IMG/VR virus record: IMGVR_UViG_3300032293_000247
Coordinates: 1 to 37,050 of that record
Origin: a virus
Direction: 5' to 3' (one strand)
DNA length: 37,050 nucleotides
Shown: piece after piece, positions 14,869 to 21,688 of the stretch
How the letters are laid out: each line of letters starts with the position of its first letter
Position numbering within the stretch: position 1 is the stretch's first letter
Position numbers and translations under genes: made by a program
Notes under the pieces: generated by a model
Told to the model about the DNA's origin: nothing
Seen by the model: only the letters and a program-made list of their open reading frames with translations
Databases searched by the model: none

Positions 14869-16772
14869 TTAACTGGACATGCACCACTGGCACACTCGTC
14901 CCCTCCATCAAAGTTTGCTTCATCAACCTTAGTAATCAAACGAGTCTTAGAGACTAGCTCATCATACTGCTCCTTAGTAATCTCCTCTAGAGGTGCTTGA
15001 TGGAATCCATGTTCATTGTGTAGCAGGAAAGACAAGGACTTGTGGTTGTTCTTGTAATTCTTAGCAAGGTACTTCTTAATCTCAGGTAGTTCTTCCTTAC
15101 GATAATACACTGTACAGGAAACACTATTGTCTGACCAATGAGCTTGTAACCATTTCACAACTTCTAACTGATCAATCGCAGTCATCTCAGCAGCAAGCTT
15201 TGTTCCCTCTGGATAGCAGAATGGGAAGCTAACTACCATTGTACTGTGATCTTCACTACCATCAAAGTTACGTTGATACTCCACAGGATAACCATGATCA
15301 CGACAGACTTGTACTAAAGCGTGGTCTGCTGCGATACGAATCCTACGAATCATGTGTCTAGAATAAGCAGGATGGCAACCAGAAGTTACACCTGGAAGTA
15401 ACGACAGAGTACCTGAAGGTTTAACAGTGGTAAGTTTTACTGACTCAGGAAAGCCATGCTTAGCACTGTACTCCTTATCGAAAGCTCGTAACTCTTCATA
15501 AGCTTCAGATAACCAGCTACGTTGTTCATCACTTGCTTGCAAGACACCAGTAACTCCGATGCCCATCCGCATATTACTATGCACAATATCTGCAGTCTCT
15601 TCGAGATGGCAGGGTAATGCGAGACTATGCTTATTGATTCGATACAGCAGCTTACAGATGTCTACGAATTCTTCTTTACTAGTTACATTCGATAGATATA
15701 TTTCAGCTAAGCAACAAGTCTCATAAGGAGCTAGGGACTGCTCAGCACAAGGATTGTAACCCATAACCTTAGGGTCAGGATACTGAGTCTCTCCCAGTCT
15801 TCCAATCTTTCTGCTGAGCTTTAGGTTTATTAAACCATAAGGTTCGCCCTTACCTTCGTACCCATCCCAGAAATACTCATGTAGATCTTTGAAGTCGTTA
15901 CATACTACGCTGTTATTAGACATAGCTCTCCACGAAGGGATGTTACCCATGTCCCACCGTTTAGCCAGCAAGTATTCAACGTCATCAGGATCACCAATAG
16001 CAATCTGAGCAGAGCGTCTTACATTACCAGCGACTACTACTGCACCGATAATATTCATGATGTCGAGGCAGTCGATAGAGCGTAGCTGTCTACCTGCTCT
16101 CTTCTCCAAGATTTCACTGATCTTAGCAATACCCCAACATAAATCCTCAGCACCTGAAGCAGTGCCACCAAAGCCCTTGATAGGAGAACCTTTACCTCGT
16201 ACTAGGATAGTAGAATACGTAAAAGTAGTTTTACTATCGCTGAGGAAAGCTGCCTTAAGAGTCTTACCAAGTAACTGCACCCATCCCTCACGAGAATCAG
16301 GAACGATAAAGTCAGCGTCGTTACTATCCACACGAGTAGGAGTAGCAAAGCTGGAATTAACAGGAGGAAGTTTTTGTACATGCTCTCTTTGAATATTATA
16401 TCCAACTCCAGATCCTAACATTAATAAGTCCATTGCCCAGGTAAAGGGACGTACTGGGTGATCTATGACAGTGAACGCACAGTTCTGTAGACTAGCTAGA
16501 CCTAAGCGACCTACTGTCTCAGTACCAAGCTGCCATAAGAAGCGACCTGCTACAGTACCCTTCAATTCCATCAGATACTTCTGTAAGCGTTTCTTCTCAG
16601 CATCAGTAAAGCCACACTTAAGCTGATCATTAGACGCTGCTACGACACGATTAACTGTGTCTTCAAACTCTTCTGTAGGACTAGCAGGATCTGCTTCGTT
16701 CAATCGACGAGCGTATGTCCTTTTGTATGTGATATAGCCTACGGTACTAAACGGTGTATTAAATTCTGTCAT
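14865..16772 (-). CDS. nrdJ: Class II (adenosylcobalamin-dependent) ribonucleotide reductase
   Basis: A 635-residue enzyme converting ribonucleotides to deoxyribonucleotides. It matches the monomeric Lactobacillus leichmannii RTPR type: Cys98 in LQNCAF, the thiyl/acid motif NPCAEQ with Cys342 and Glu344, Cys353/354 in ETCCLAEI, and a C-terminal redox pair in CASGACPVK (Cys627, Cys632; same five-residue spacing). It is about 100 residues shorter than the bacterial enzyme. It needs no oxygen or second subunit but does need B12 from the host. It supplies dNTPs for phage replication. It overlaps both neighbours by ATGA. Confidence 0.94.
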   Translation of the reverse strand: MTEFNTPFSTVGYITYKRTYARRLNEADPASPTEEFEDTVNRVVAASNDQLKCGFTDAEKKRLQKYLMELKGTVAGRFLWQLGTETVGRLGLASLQNCAFTVIDHPVRPFTWAMDLLMLGSGVGYNIQREHVQKLPPVNSSFATPTRVDSNDADFIVPDSREGWVQLLGKTLKAAFLSDSKTTFTYSTILVRGKGSPIKGFGGTASGAEDLCWGIAKISEILEKRAGRQLRSIDCLDIMNIIGAVVVAGNVRRSAQIAIGDPDDVEYLLAKRWDMGNIPSWRAMSNNSVVCNDFKDLHEYFWDGYEGKGEPYGLINLKLSRKIGRLGETQYPDPKVMGYNPCAEQSLAPYETCCLAEIYLSNVTSKEEFVDICKLLYRINKHSLALPCHLEETADIVHSNMRMGIGVTGVLQASDEQRSWLSEAYEELRAFDKEYSAKHGFPESVKLTTVKPSGTLSLLPGVTSGCHPAYSRHMIRRIRIAADHALVQVCRDHGYPVEYQRNFDGSEDHSTMVVSFPFCYPEGTKLAAEMTAIDQLEVVKWLQAHWSDNSVSCTVYYRKEELPEIKKYLAKNYKNNHKSLSFLLHNEHGFHQAPLEEITKEQYDELVSKTRLITKVDEANFDGGDECASGACPVK

Positions 16773-17755
16773 GCTACCTCTTTCTTTGTTTTACTTTGTT
16801 TCTTTTTCTTAGTAACTGTAAAATGCTTTAATGCTTCTTCCAACCCTTCTGTCCATGTGTCAAACCAAACAGTCTTCATACTATCGTACCAGTAAGTTTT
16901 CTCACCTTTAGGATACCATCTCCAGCATGCTAGTCTTTCTTGACCAATAAGATTTGCTACAGGTACTCCAACAGATCCTGCACAGTGAGCTACCGCTGAG
17001 TCCACAGAGATTACTCCATCTAGTGTTTGAATCTGATCAGCAGTATCGCTCCATTTATCTGAAGTAATAAAGCCATCGTTTTGCTGCAACGATACCCAGT
17101 CAACTTCAGGATGCTGCTTAATAAAATTATCCATTAGTTCCTTAGGCATCTGCTTCATCTGCATGTTCCAGCTATTGTTAAATGTAGTGTAGCAGTAACC
17201 TAGCAGTGGTTTCTCTCTCTTAGGTTTTACAATCTCTGGATTACGAAAGATACCTTCACTGCCATACATTTTTTCAACAGGCTTAGCAGGAATAACTCTA
17301 TGCTCTATTAAGAAATAAAGCAGCGACATCGCTTTAATTTTTACTGCTCCAGGAAAAGACTCTTGAGGTAGAAAAAGACCATCATGATTAGGTAACCTTT
17401 TAAGTATTCTAGTCATTGAATCTGGAAATAATAACTTTACAGTTTTAATCCCTGCATCTTTTAGCAGAGGAATAAAGCGACTAAACTGCAGCATGTCCCC
17501 CCATCCTGCTTCAGACCAAACAATAGCATTCTTTCCTTTGCAGTTCATCCCAGGAATCCAGACAGGTGTTTTAACAAAATCGGTCTTGACTCCTTGAGGA
17601 TACCTAAGATCAGGTAATGAACGTAACTCATGCAGATAAAAACCATACTCCCAATCACCTTGCTTTATTAAATCCATACCATATTGATAAGCAGGATTAG
17701 CAACTGTTTGATCTCGTATCGCATAGAAGTTAATTTGTTTATCTTTAGGTATCAT
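16769..17755 (-). CDS. Glycosyltransferase, family 9/heptosyltransferase-like
   Basis: A 328-residue protein. Residues 81-94 (SEAGWGDMLQFSRF) match the donor-site glycine motif of TPR-linked GT9-like enzymes, and residues 246-272 (DGVISVDSAVAHCAGSVGVP) match the sugar-nucleotide-binding C-terminal motif. The first 45 residues (YQYGMDLIKQGDWEYGFYLH) resemble a single TPR unit that often precedes this fold. The C-terminus is Lys-rich (KKKKQSKTKKE). Possible targets are host surface glycans, a virion protein or modified DNA; the sequence does not decide. Coupled by ATGA to both neighbours. Confidence 0.82.
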   Translation of the reverse strand: MIPKDKQINFYAIRDQTVANPAYQYGMDLIKQGDWEYGFYLHELRSLPDLRYPQGVKTDFVKTPVWIPGMNCKGKNAIVWSEAGWGDMLQFSRFIPLLKDAGIKTVKLLFPDSMTRILKRLPNHDGLFLPQESFPGAVKIKAMSLLYFLIEHRVIPAKPVEKMYGSEGIFRNPEIVKPKREKPLLGYCYTTFNNSWNMQMKQMPKELMDNFIKQHPEVDWVSLQQNDGFITSDKWSDTADQIQTLDGVISVDSAVAHCAGSVGVPVANLIGQERLACWRWYPKGEKTYWYDSMKTVWFDTWTEGLEEALKHFTVTKKKKQSKTKKEVA

Positions 17756-17928
17756 TCAGTTTCTTCCCAATCTACTTCTTTTAGAAGTCGGTTATAATTG
17801 TTCTCTATCGTATCGCTAAAAGTTTCTACTAAATCTTCTGAAGCTATGTCGAGTAGTTCCAGAAGCATTACTTCGTCTAAACTCTTCAACCGTTCTTTTA
17901 ACTCTGGCAGTGTAAGAGTACGATTCAT
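17752..17928 (-). CDS. Small acidic helical protein, 58 residues
   Basis: Starts at ATG at 17928 immediately after the preceding stop and ends in an ATGA overlap with the glycosyltransferase gene. The protein MNRTLTLPELKERLKSLDEV..LLELLDIASEDLVETFSD resembles a short family frequent in T7-like phages near metabolic genes. It is predicted to be all-helical. Function unknown. Confidence 0.68.
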   Translation of the reverse strand: MNRTLTLPELKERLKSLDEVMLLELLDIASEDLVETFSDTIENNYNRLLKEVDWEETE

Positions 17929-18219
17929 TTACTTTTTCTTAGCAGCACGTTTAGTAGCGTTAGCTTTAGCTGCCTTAGCTGGCTGAGTAGAACAGGCTGT
18001 GATAAAATCGATAGTCTTCTGAGCAGCATCTTGAAAAGCTTTTAACTGTGCTACAGATTCTTTATAATTCCATTCACTGCACCACCAGTTAATTACATTC
18101 TTGGTATCAGACTGAATGGTTAAGCTAATCTGCCAATCATCGTCTTTATCCATACGTCCATCGACTGTTACGAATGCATTGTCGTCTGGGAAAAACTTAT
18201 TAAATTTTACTGTCTTCAC
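17929..18219 (-). CDS. Hypothetical protein with basic Ala/Lys-rich tail
   Basis: The GTG at 18219 is preferred: GAGGAG lies nine bases upstream and the upstream gene has ended. An in-frame TTG at 18282 would overlap that gene by 29 bases and add 21 residues. The resulting 96-residue protein begins MKTVKFNKFFPDDNAFVTVD, has a beta-rich then helical core (DDWQISLTIQSDTKN; CSEWNYKESVAQL), and ends in PAKAAKANATKRAAKKK, a histone-like tail suited to nucleic-acid binding. Family not recognised. Confidence 0.62.
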   Translation of the reverse strand: MKTVKFNKFFPDDNAFVTVDGRMDKDDDWQISLTIQSDTKNVINWWCSEWNYKESVAQLKAFQDAAQKTIDFITACSTQPAKAAKANATKRAAKKK

Positions 18220-18253
18220 TGGTTTCTGCTCCTCTAAAAATTTATGTGATTCG

Positions 18254-18565
18254 TTAAGAATTTTTACTAATGATGTAGTCAAGGTAGTGTCTCGCTTTCT
18301 GTAAGTCCTGCAATCCGTCTTTATGTTTCCAACGTAGCATATATTTTACCACATTTCCCTCCCAGAAGTCAAGCTCCCAGGCTTCTATAATATCCCAAGG
18401 TTGTATACCATCTCCTTTGTGATAGTGTTGACCTCCTACCTGTGTATCCCTAGGAGTTAACTCAGGTTCTTCCACTTGAAGTCTACGAAAGTATTCTTCT
18501 AATGTTATTTCACCTGGACAATTGTGTGAATATCCGTAAGGCTCAGGCATTGCTACTGGATTCAT
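18254..18565 (-). CDS. DUF3310 protein (T7 gp1.7-like)
   Basis: A 103-residue protein whose C-terminal 60 residues show the DUF3310 pattern: QVGGQHY, IQPWDIIEAW, LDFWEGNVVKYMLRWK and DLQKARHYLDY. In T7, gp1.7 of this family has been described as a nucleotide kinase affecting dTMP use, so a nucleotide-metabolism role is reasonable but not proven here. The first 35 residues are variable. Overlaps the metallophosphoesterase gene by ATGA. Confidence 0.88.
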   Translation of the reverse strand: MNPVAMPEPYGYSHNCPGEITLEEYFRRLQVEEPELTPRDTQVGGQHYHKGDGIQPWDIIEAWELDFWEGNVVKYMLRWKHKDGLQDLQKARHYLDYIISKNS

Positions 18566-19326
18566 AAATACCTCTTCTTTAAAAAGTCTAAGGAAACAAA
18601 CATCTCATCGAAGCAACCATCATGAACTTCGTGTAAGACCACAATACCTCTCCAATAGTGGTTACCTTGTGCTCCCATGTAATCTTCGTCGTGTTCATAA
18701 CAACTCCCTGCAATTATAGCCGTAAGCGTTTTGCCATCTGCTCGAATAGCGTAAGCAACTTGTCTACCTTGTTGATGACCCACAACACACGACTGATGTT
18801 TCTTGGAGATAATTGCTGCTGCCGATCCAACAGGGCGATTAAGAGCACCTGCAGTAACATAATGGGCATATAAAACACCATCAACAATAACTGGCTGCTC
18901 AAAAGGAATAACTTCCCAACCTGCTTCAGCATACTTCAAGTCCTCTATTGAAATAGTACCATCTAACATCGAATCGTTTTCAACTGCACGATTGATACGA
19001 TGCTCGTGATTACCCAGTGTTAATACCATTCGTGGTTTATATACCTTATCTTTATTCCTCCGCTGTCTTGCTTGTAAGTCACGCAGTGGTTTTAATAAGA
19101 TGTCCATTGCTTGGTGTGTTGCTGCTACATCGTGCTTATATCGTCTACCCTCGAAGGACTTCTTTCCTTTATCATAGCTTGATAATGAAGGCATGTCCGC
19201 AAAGTCCCCAATATTAACAATAACATCAGGACGCTTCTTAACAATGTAGTTTCCTATCGCTCGTAAGTAATTATAATCATGACCAGGTTTGATCTGGCAG
19301 TCTGGTATTATCAAGTGGGTCGTCAT
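18562..19326 (-). CDS. Calcineurin-like metallophosphoesterase
   Basis: A 254-residue protein with the metallophosphoesterase ligands in order: Asp9 with Gln11 replacing the usual His (PDCQ), GDFAD with Asp41, GNHEHR with Asn106-His107, and VVGHQQGR with His184. These bind two metal ions. The D-x-Q variant is common in phage members. Substrate is unknown; phosphodiester or nucleotide phosphate is likely given the replication context. Its start overlaps the end of the preceding gene by 50 bases. Confidence 0.86.
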   Translation of the reverse strand: MTTHLIIPDCQIKPGHDYNYLRAIGNYIVKKRPDVIVNIGDFADMPSLSSYDKGKKSFEGRRYKHDVAATHQAMDILLKPLRDLQARQRRNKDKVYKPRMVLTLGNHEHRINRAVENDSMLDGTISIEDLKYAEAGWEVIPFEQPVIVDGVLYAHYVTAGALNRPVGSAAAIISKKHQSCVVGHQQGRQVAYAIRADGKTLTAIIAGSCYEHDEDYMGAQGNHYWRGIVVLHEVHDGCFDEMFVSLDFLKKRYL

Positions 19327-19525
19327 TGTATCCTTCTATTTTAATGTCATAGCCATAGATGTTTGATAAAAAGGCTATAAATTCTCTTAGCACAAAATCC
19401 CAAGTCTGATCTGCTGGGATACTAAACTCATGACGGAGTTCCTTATTAAAAGGAAAGCCATGACGTGCATCTGTCTCATCACCTTCTACGAATTCAAACG
19501 TATATCTATTTATAGGATGTTCCAT
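19277..19525 (-). CDS. Small hypothetical protein, 82 residues
   Basis: Starts at ATG. The protein contains YTFEFVEGDETDARHGFPFN, HEFSIPADQTWDFVL and REFIAFLSNIYGYDI, a pattern that recurs in small T7-like phage early proteins. Its 3' end overlaps the metallophosphoesterase start by 50 bases in another frame. Unknown function; predicted alpha/beta. Confidence 0.66.
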   Translation of the reverse strand: MEHPINRYTFEFVEGDETDARHGFPFNKELRHEFSIPADQTWDFVLREFIAFLSNIYGYDIKIEGYNDDPLDNTRLPDQTWS

Positions 19526-19629
19526 TTAGCGTCCTTCCAAAAGTAAATCCATCCTTGTTCATCCATACCAAGGACAGTGAAGTTATCTTTATCTCCGATA
19601 ACCTTCCATTCAATTATCTTTACTGACAT
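19510..19629 (-). CDS. Tiny hypothetical protein, 39 residues
   Basis: ATG at 19629 has a strong AAGGAG six bases upstream. The product MSVKIIEWKVIGDKDNFTVL..GWIYFWKDAKW is beta-rich and Trp-rich, like short phage proteins of a single SH3-like sheet. It overlaps the next gene by 16 bases. Function unknown. Bases 19630-19679 upstream hold only the leader. Confidence 0.6.
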   Translation of the reverse strand: MSVKIIEWKVIGDKDNFTVLGMDEQGWIYFWKDAKWNIL

Positions 19630-19679
19630 TTATTCTCCTTATAATCCGTAGCAGTTTATACAGCAGAAACTTTCTGTAA

Positions 19680-20018
19680 CTAACTACCACGTTTTACTAA
19701 ATCAAAAAAGTACTCAGCATCCAGCAAGACAAGAGGCTTACTATTGTTCTGCTTCAAGACTACGAGGGGCTCGACTAGTCCATGCGTCTGAGCTTGTTCA
19801 TAATCTTTGAAGACTGCAATAGCTTTACGATTCTTGCACTCAATCTGAAAAGGAAAAAGACTACGAGCAGCCGAGCTAAGCTGAACATCCTCTCCACTCG
19901 CTCCCATGCTTGTGCTTCTGACATCATCAGTGCTCAGCGTAGGGAATCGTTGGAGTATCTGGTCTCTCACCCACTGCTGTAGCTTTCTTCCTTTTGCTTT
20001 TGCTGACTGTGGTTTCAA
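19680..20018 (-). CDS. PD-(D/E)XK nuclease-like protein
   Basis: A 112-residue protein starting at TTG 20018 with AAAGG about ten bases upstream. It begins with a basic helix (AKAKGRKLQQWVRDQIL). The nuclease core is SGEDVQLSS (Glu43, Asp44), then FQIECKN (Glu60, Lys62), then QAQTHG. This is the order of a small restriction-endonuclease fold found as a phage resolvase or junction nuclease. Its first 92 bases overlap the preceding gene in another frame. It may process recombination or packaging intermediates; the exact role is not evident. Confidence 0.75.
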   Translation of the reverse strand: MKPQSAKAKGRKLQQWVRDQILQRFPTLSTDDVRSTSMGASGEDVQLSSAARSLFPFQIECKNRKAIAVFKDYEQAQTHGLVEPLVVLKQNNSKPLVLLDAEYFFDLVKRGS

Positions 20019-20268
20019 ACTTCATTACCTTTCGTTTCTTTATCCATGCCTTAGGTATGTGTATCCTAGCGTTACTATTATCTTTAGACACTGTGGACGC
20101 AATACATAGAGCATCTTTTGTTTCACTAATCAGAAAACCTACAGTATGGCAAAGATCTATTTCTGCTTTGACTTCGTCTTCCCATCCTGCGTCGGCAACT
20201 GCGTCGACCCATTGGACGTAGATAACTTTGGAGGTTTCCAGATTTCGTTTGACTGTCTTCTTATCCAT
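19927..20268 (-). CDS. Hypothetical early protein, 113 residues
   Basis: ATG 20268 gives MDKKTVKRNLETSKVIYVQW; the conserved-looking core is VIYVQWVDAVADAGWE...CHTVGFLISETKDALCIAS, then RIHIPKAWI. This resembles small phage proteins of the 'VxWxDA....S.GFLV.ET' type. The basic C-terminal extension (SKSKRKKATAVGERP) is encoded in the overlap with the nuclease gene. Its 5' 112 bases overlap the exonuclease 3' end in a different frame. Function unknown. Confidence 0.66.
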   Translation of the reverse strand: MDKKTVKRNLETSKVIYVQWVDAVADAGWEDEVKAEIDLCHTVGFLISETKDALCIASTVSKDNSNARIHIPKAWIKKRKVMKFETTVSKSKRKKATAVGERPDTPTIPYAEH

Positions 20269-20900
20269 AACAATTGTCCGTTCTCCAGCACCCTTGCTTC
20301 GTCGCCTTTGTAAGCCTCCAGGACAGCAAGATACATTTCGTTTTCGTCTTTGCATTCTTTGAGTATTCTTTCTGCTTTAACTTCTCCAATGCCTTTAAGC
20401 CCAATAACATTGTCGACCCTATCACCAGTTAAAATCTGTTTATAAAAATTCCTGATGCCTTCTTCCTCAGTCACATAATATCGGAGATCCTTAGTAAAGT
20501 TAAAGTGATCACCACGAATCATGTCTAAGTCTTTATCAATTGTACAAATACAATACTCACCAGGCTCTAGTGCATACGCTGCGATACCAATAGCGTCGTC
20601 TGCTTCTTGTCCTTCAATCATCTCAAAGCCCCAGCTCTGCTGCATATACTGTCTTAGTATAGCGTAGTGCTTTGGCTTAGCTGATTTACGATTACCTTTA
20701 TACGGAGCAGTTACTGCTACTTCATTCCTGAAGTTACCACCACCTGTAAGGTATCCTTTGTAGTCCTCAAATCCATTGAAGAGAATCAGGTTCTCTAGAA
20801 ACTCACCACACCTAGCTATCGCTATTGACTCCTCATCTTCTTCGGATGAAAAGCCAATGCGATATACTAAGATGTCCCCATCAATCAGGGCAGTGTGCAT
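20157..20900 (-). CDS. 5'-3' exonuclease/flap nuclease (T7 gp6-like)
   Basis: A 247-residue protein with the FEN/5'-nuclease pattern: LIDGDILVYR (Asp7, Asp9), EGQEADDAIG, CTIDKDLDMI, and LTGDRVDNVIGLKGIGEVKA carrying the metal Asp residues and helix-hairpin-helix. T7 gp6 of this family removes RNA primers and degrades host DNA. The family body ends near RVLENGQLLWIRRQ; about 30 further residues lie in the overlap with the next gene. Coupled to SSB by TAATG. Confidence 0.9.
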   Translation of the reverse strand: MHTALIDGDILVYRIGFSSEEDEESIAIARCGEFLENLILFNGFEDYKGYLTGGGNFRNEVAVTAPYKGNRKSAKPKHYAILRQYMQQSWGFEMIEGQEADDAIGIAAYALEPGEYCICTIDKDLDMIRGDHFNFTKDLRYYVTEEEGIRNFYKQILTGDRVDNVIGLKGIGEVKAERILKECKDENEMYLAVLEAYKGDEARVLENGQLLWIRRQSNEIWKPPKLSTSNGSTQLPTQDGKTKSKQK

Positions 20901-21319
20901 TAAAGAGCTTCTTCCTCAATGTCTGCTAGGTTAACACCAGTGGGTTTGTACTCGATCAAATCTTTAACGATGATCTTGCTAATGCCTACTCCTACACCCT
21001 GCTTACCACCAACATTATAGTTGTATGGTTTAATCAAAGCTACACCTTTAGATCCGTTAGCAATCTTAACAGTGATCTGATTACCCTTCTCATCTACTGC
21101 GAGGATAGGATATAGCTTGCTCTTAGCAGTAACGAAGAAGCCTTGGTCAGGTTTCTTAGCATCGTTCTTTACATTGATGCCCATGTCCATCAAAGTCTTG
21201 ATAGCATCCTTGGATAGGTTGCAAAGATCTACCTGAAACTTGTCAGAATATTTGTTCTTCTCATTTAATGAAGCCCAGAAGAGGTCGGCTTTAATTGGTA
21301 CTGGTTTTGCTTGTTCCAT
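20900..21319 (-). CDS. Single-stranded DNA-binding protein (T7 gp2.5-like)
   Basis: A 139-residue protein with an OB-fold-like pattern (ADLFWASLNEKNKYSDKFQV; GFFVTAKSKLYPILAVD; GSKGVALIKPYNY) and an acidic C-terminal tail (DIEEEAL) of the kind that recruits polymerase and helicase in T7. It lies between the polymerase and exonuclease genes, the usual replication cluster. It has its own leftward promoter at 21349-21377, suitable for the high amounts of SSB needed. Confidence 0.85.
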   Translation of the reverse strand: MEQAKPVPIKADLFWASLNEKNKYSDKFQVDLCNLSKDAIKTLMDMGINVKNDAKKPDQGFFVTAKSKLYPILAVDEKGNQITVKIANGSKGVALIKPYNYNVGGKQGVGVGISKIIVKDLIEYKPTGVNLADIEEEAL

Positions 21320-21348
21320 TTATTTCTCCTTAGTAAACAACTACATAT

Positions 21349-21377
21349 ATTATACACTATTTTTAATGCAAATGCAA
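21349..21377 (-). promoter_or_regulatory. Leftward sigma70 promoter for SSB-exonuclease
   Basis: On the minus strand TTGCAT (21377-21372), a 17-base spacer and TATAAT (21354-21349). The -35 lies in the last codons of the small gene at 21363-21542. The leader before the SSB start is about 20 bases and holds AAGGAGAAAT as Shine-Dalgarno sequence. Confidence 0.78.
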
Positions 21378-21542
21378 GTTTTTATCTGCTTCTTCCTGTT
21401 CTATTTCAAGGACATGTAAGGATCGACGCAGTATTTCGATAGTATCTTCATTGGATAGACAAGTATATACAGTCAAGTAATCGTTGTCATTTCCTAGAAT
21501 AACTAATGGTTCTACATGCTCAGGTATATCTTCCATCTTCAT
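21363..21542 (-). CDS. Small acidic protein, 59 residues
   Basis: ATG overlaps the previous stop as ATGA. The protein MKMEDIPEHVEPLVILGNDND..LTVYTCLSNEDTIEILR has alternating beta and helical segments and an acidic C-terminal helix. Its 3' end overlaps the SSB promoter. Not recognised; probably an early accessory of replication. Confidence 0.58.
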   Translation of the reverse strand: MKMEDIPEHVEPLVILGNDNDYLTVYTCLSNEDTIEILRRSLHVLEIEQEEADKNLHLH

Positions 21543-21688
21543 GGTGCAAAGTCTGCATCTTTGATAGCTTCTAAGTATTCTTGTGCTTGATCTAGTTCTT
21601 TCTCTGCTTCACGTAGCAGTGATCTAACAGTCGACACATGATTACCTTGTCTTAGAAGTTTAAGTACTGCTTGTTTAATTTCATCCAT
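21539..21688 (-). CDS. Small coiled-coil protein, 49 residues
   Basis: ATG 21688 is preferred over upstream in-frame ATGs: it forms a TGATG overlap with the DNA polymerase stop and has AAGGA eight bases upstream. The product MDEIKQAVLKLLRQGNHVST..LREAEKELDQAQEYLEA is a charged helix with heptad spacing. Ends in ATGA overlap. Function unknown. Confidence 0.6.
   Translation of the reverse strand: MDEIKQAVLKLLRQGNHVSTVRSLLREAEKELDQAQEYLEAIKDADFAP

Noticed and set aside
18219-18282. Longer N-terminus for the basic-tailed protein from TTG 18282
   Set aside because: It would overlap the DUF3310 gene by 29 bases and lacks a ribosome-binding site, while GTG 18219 has GAGGAG at proper distance.
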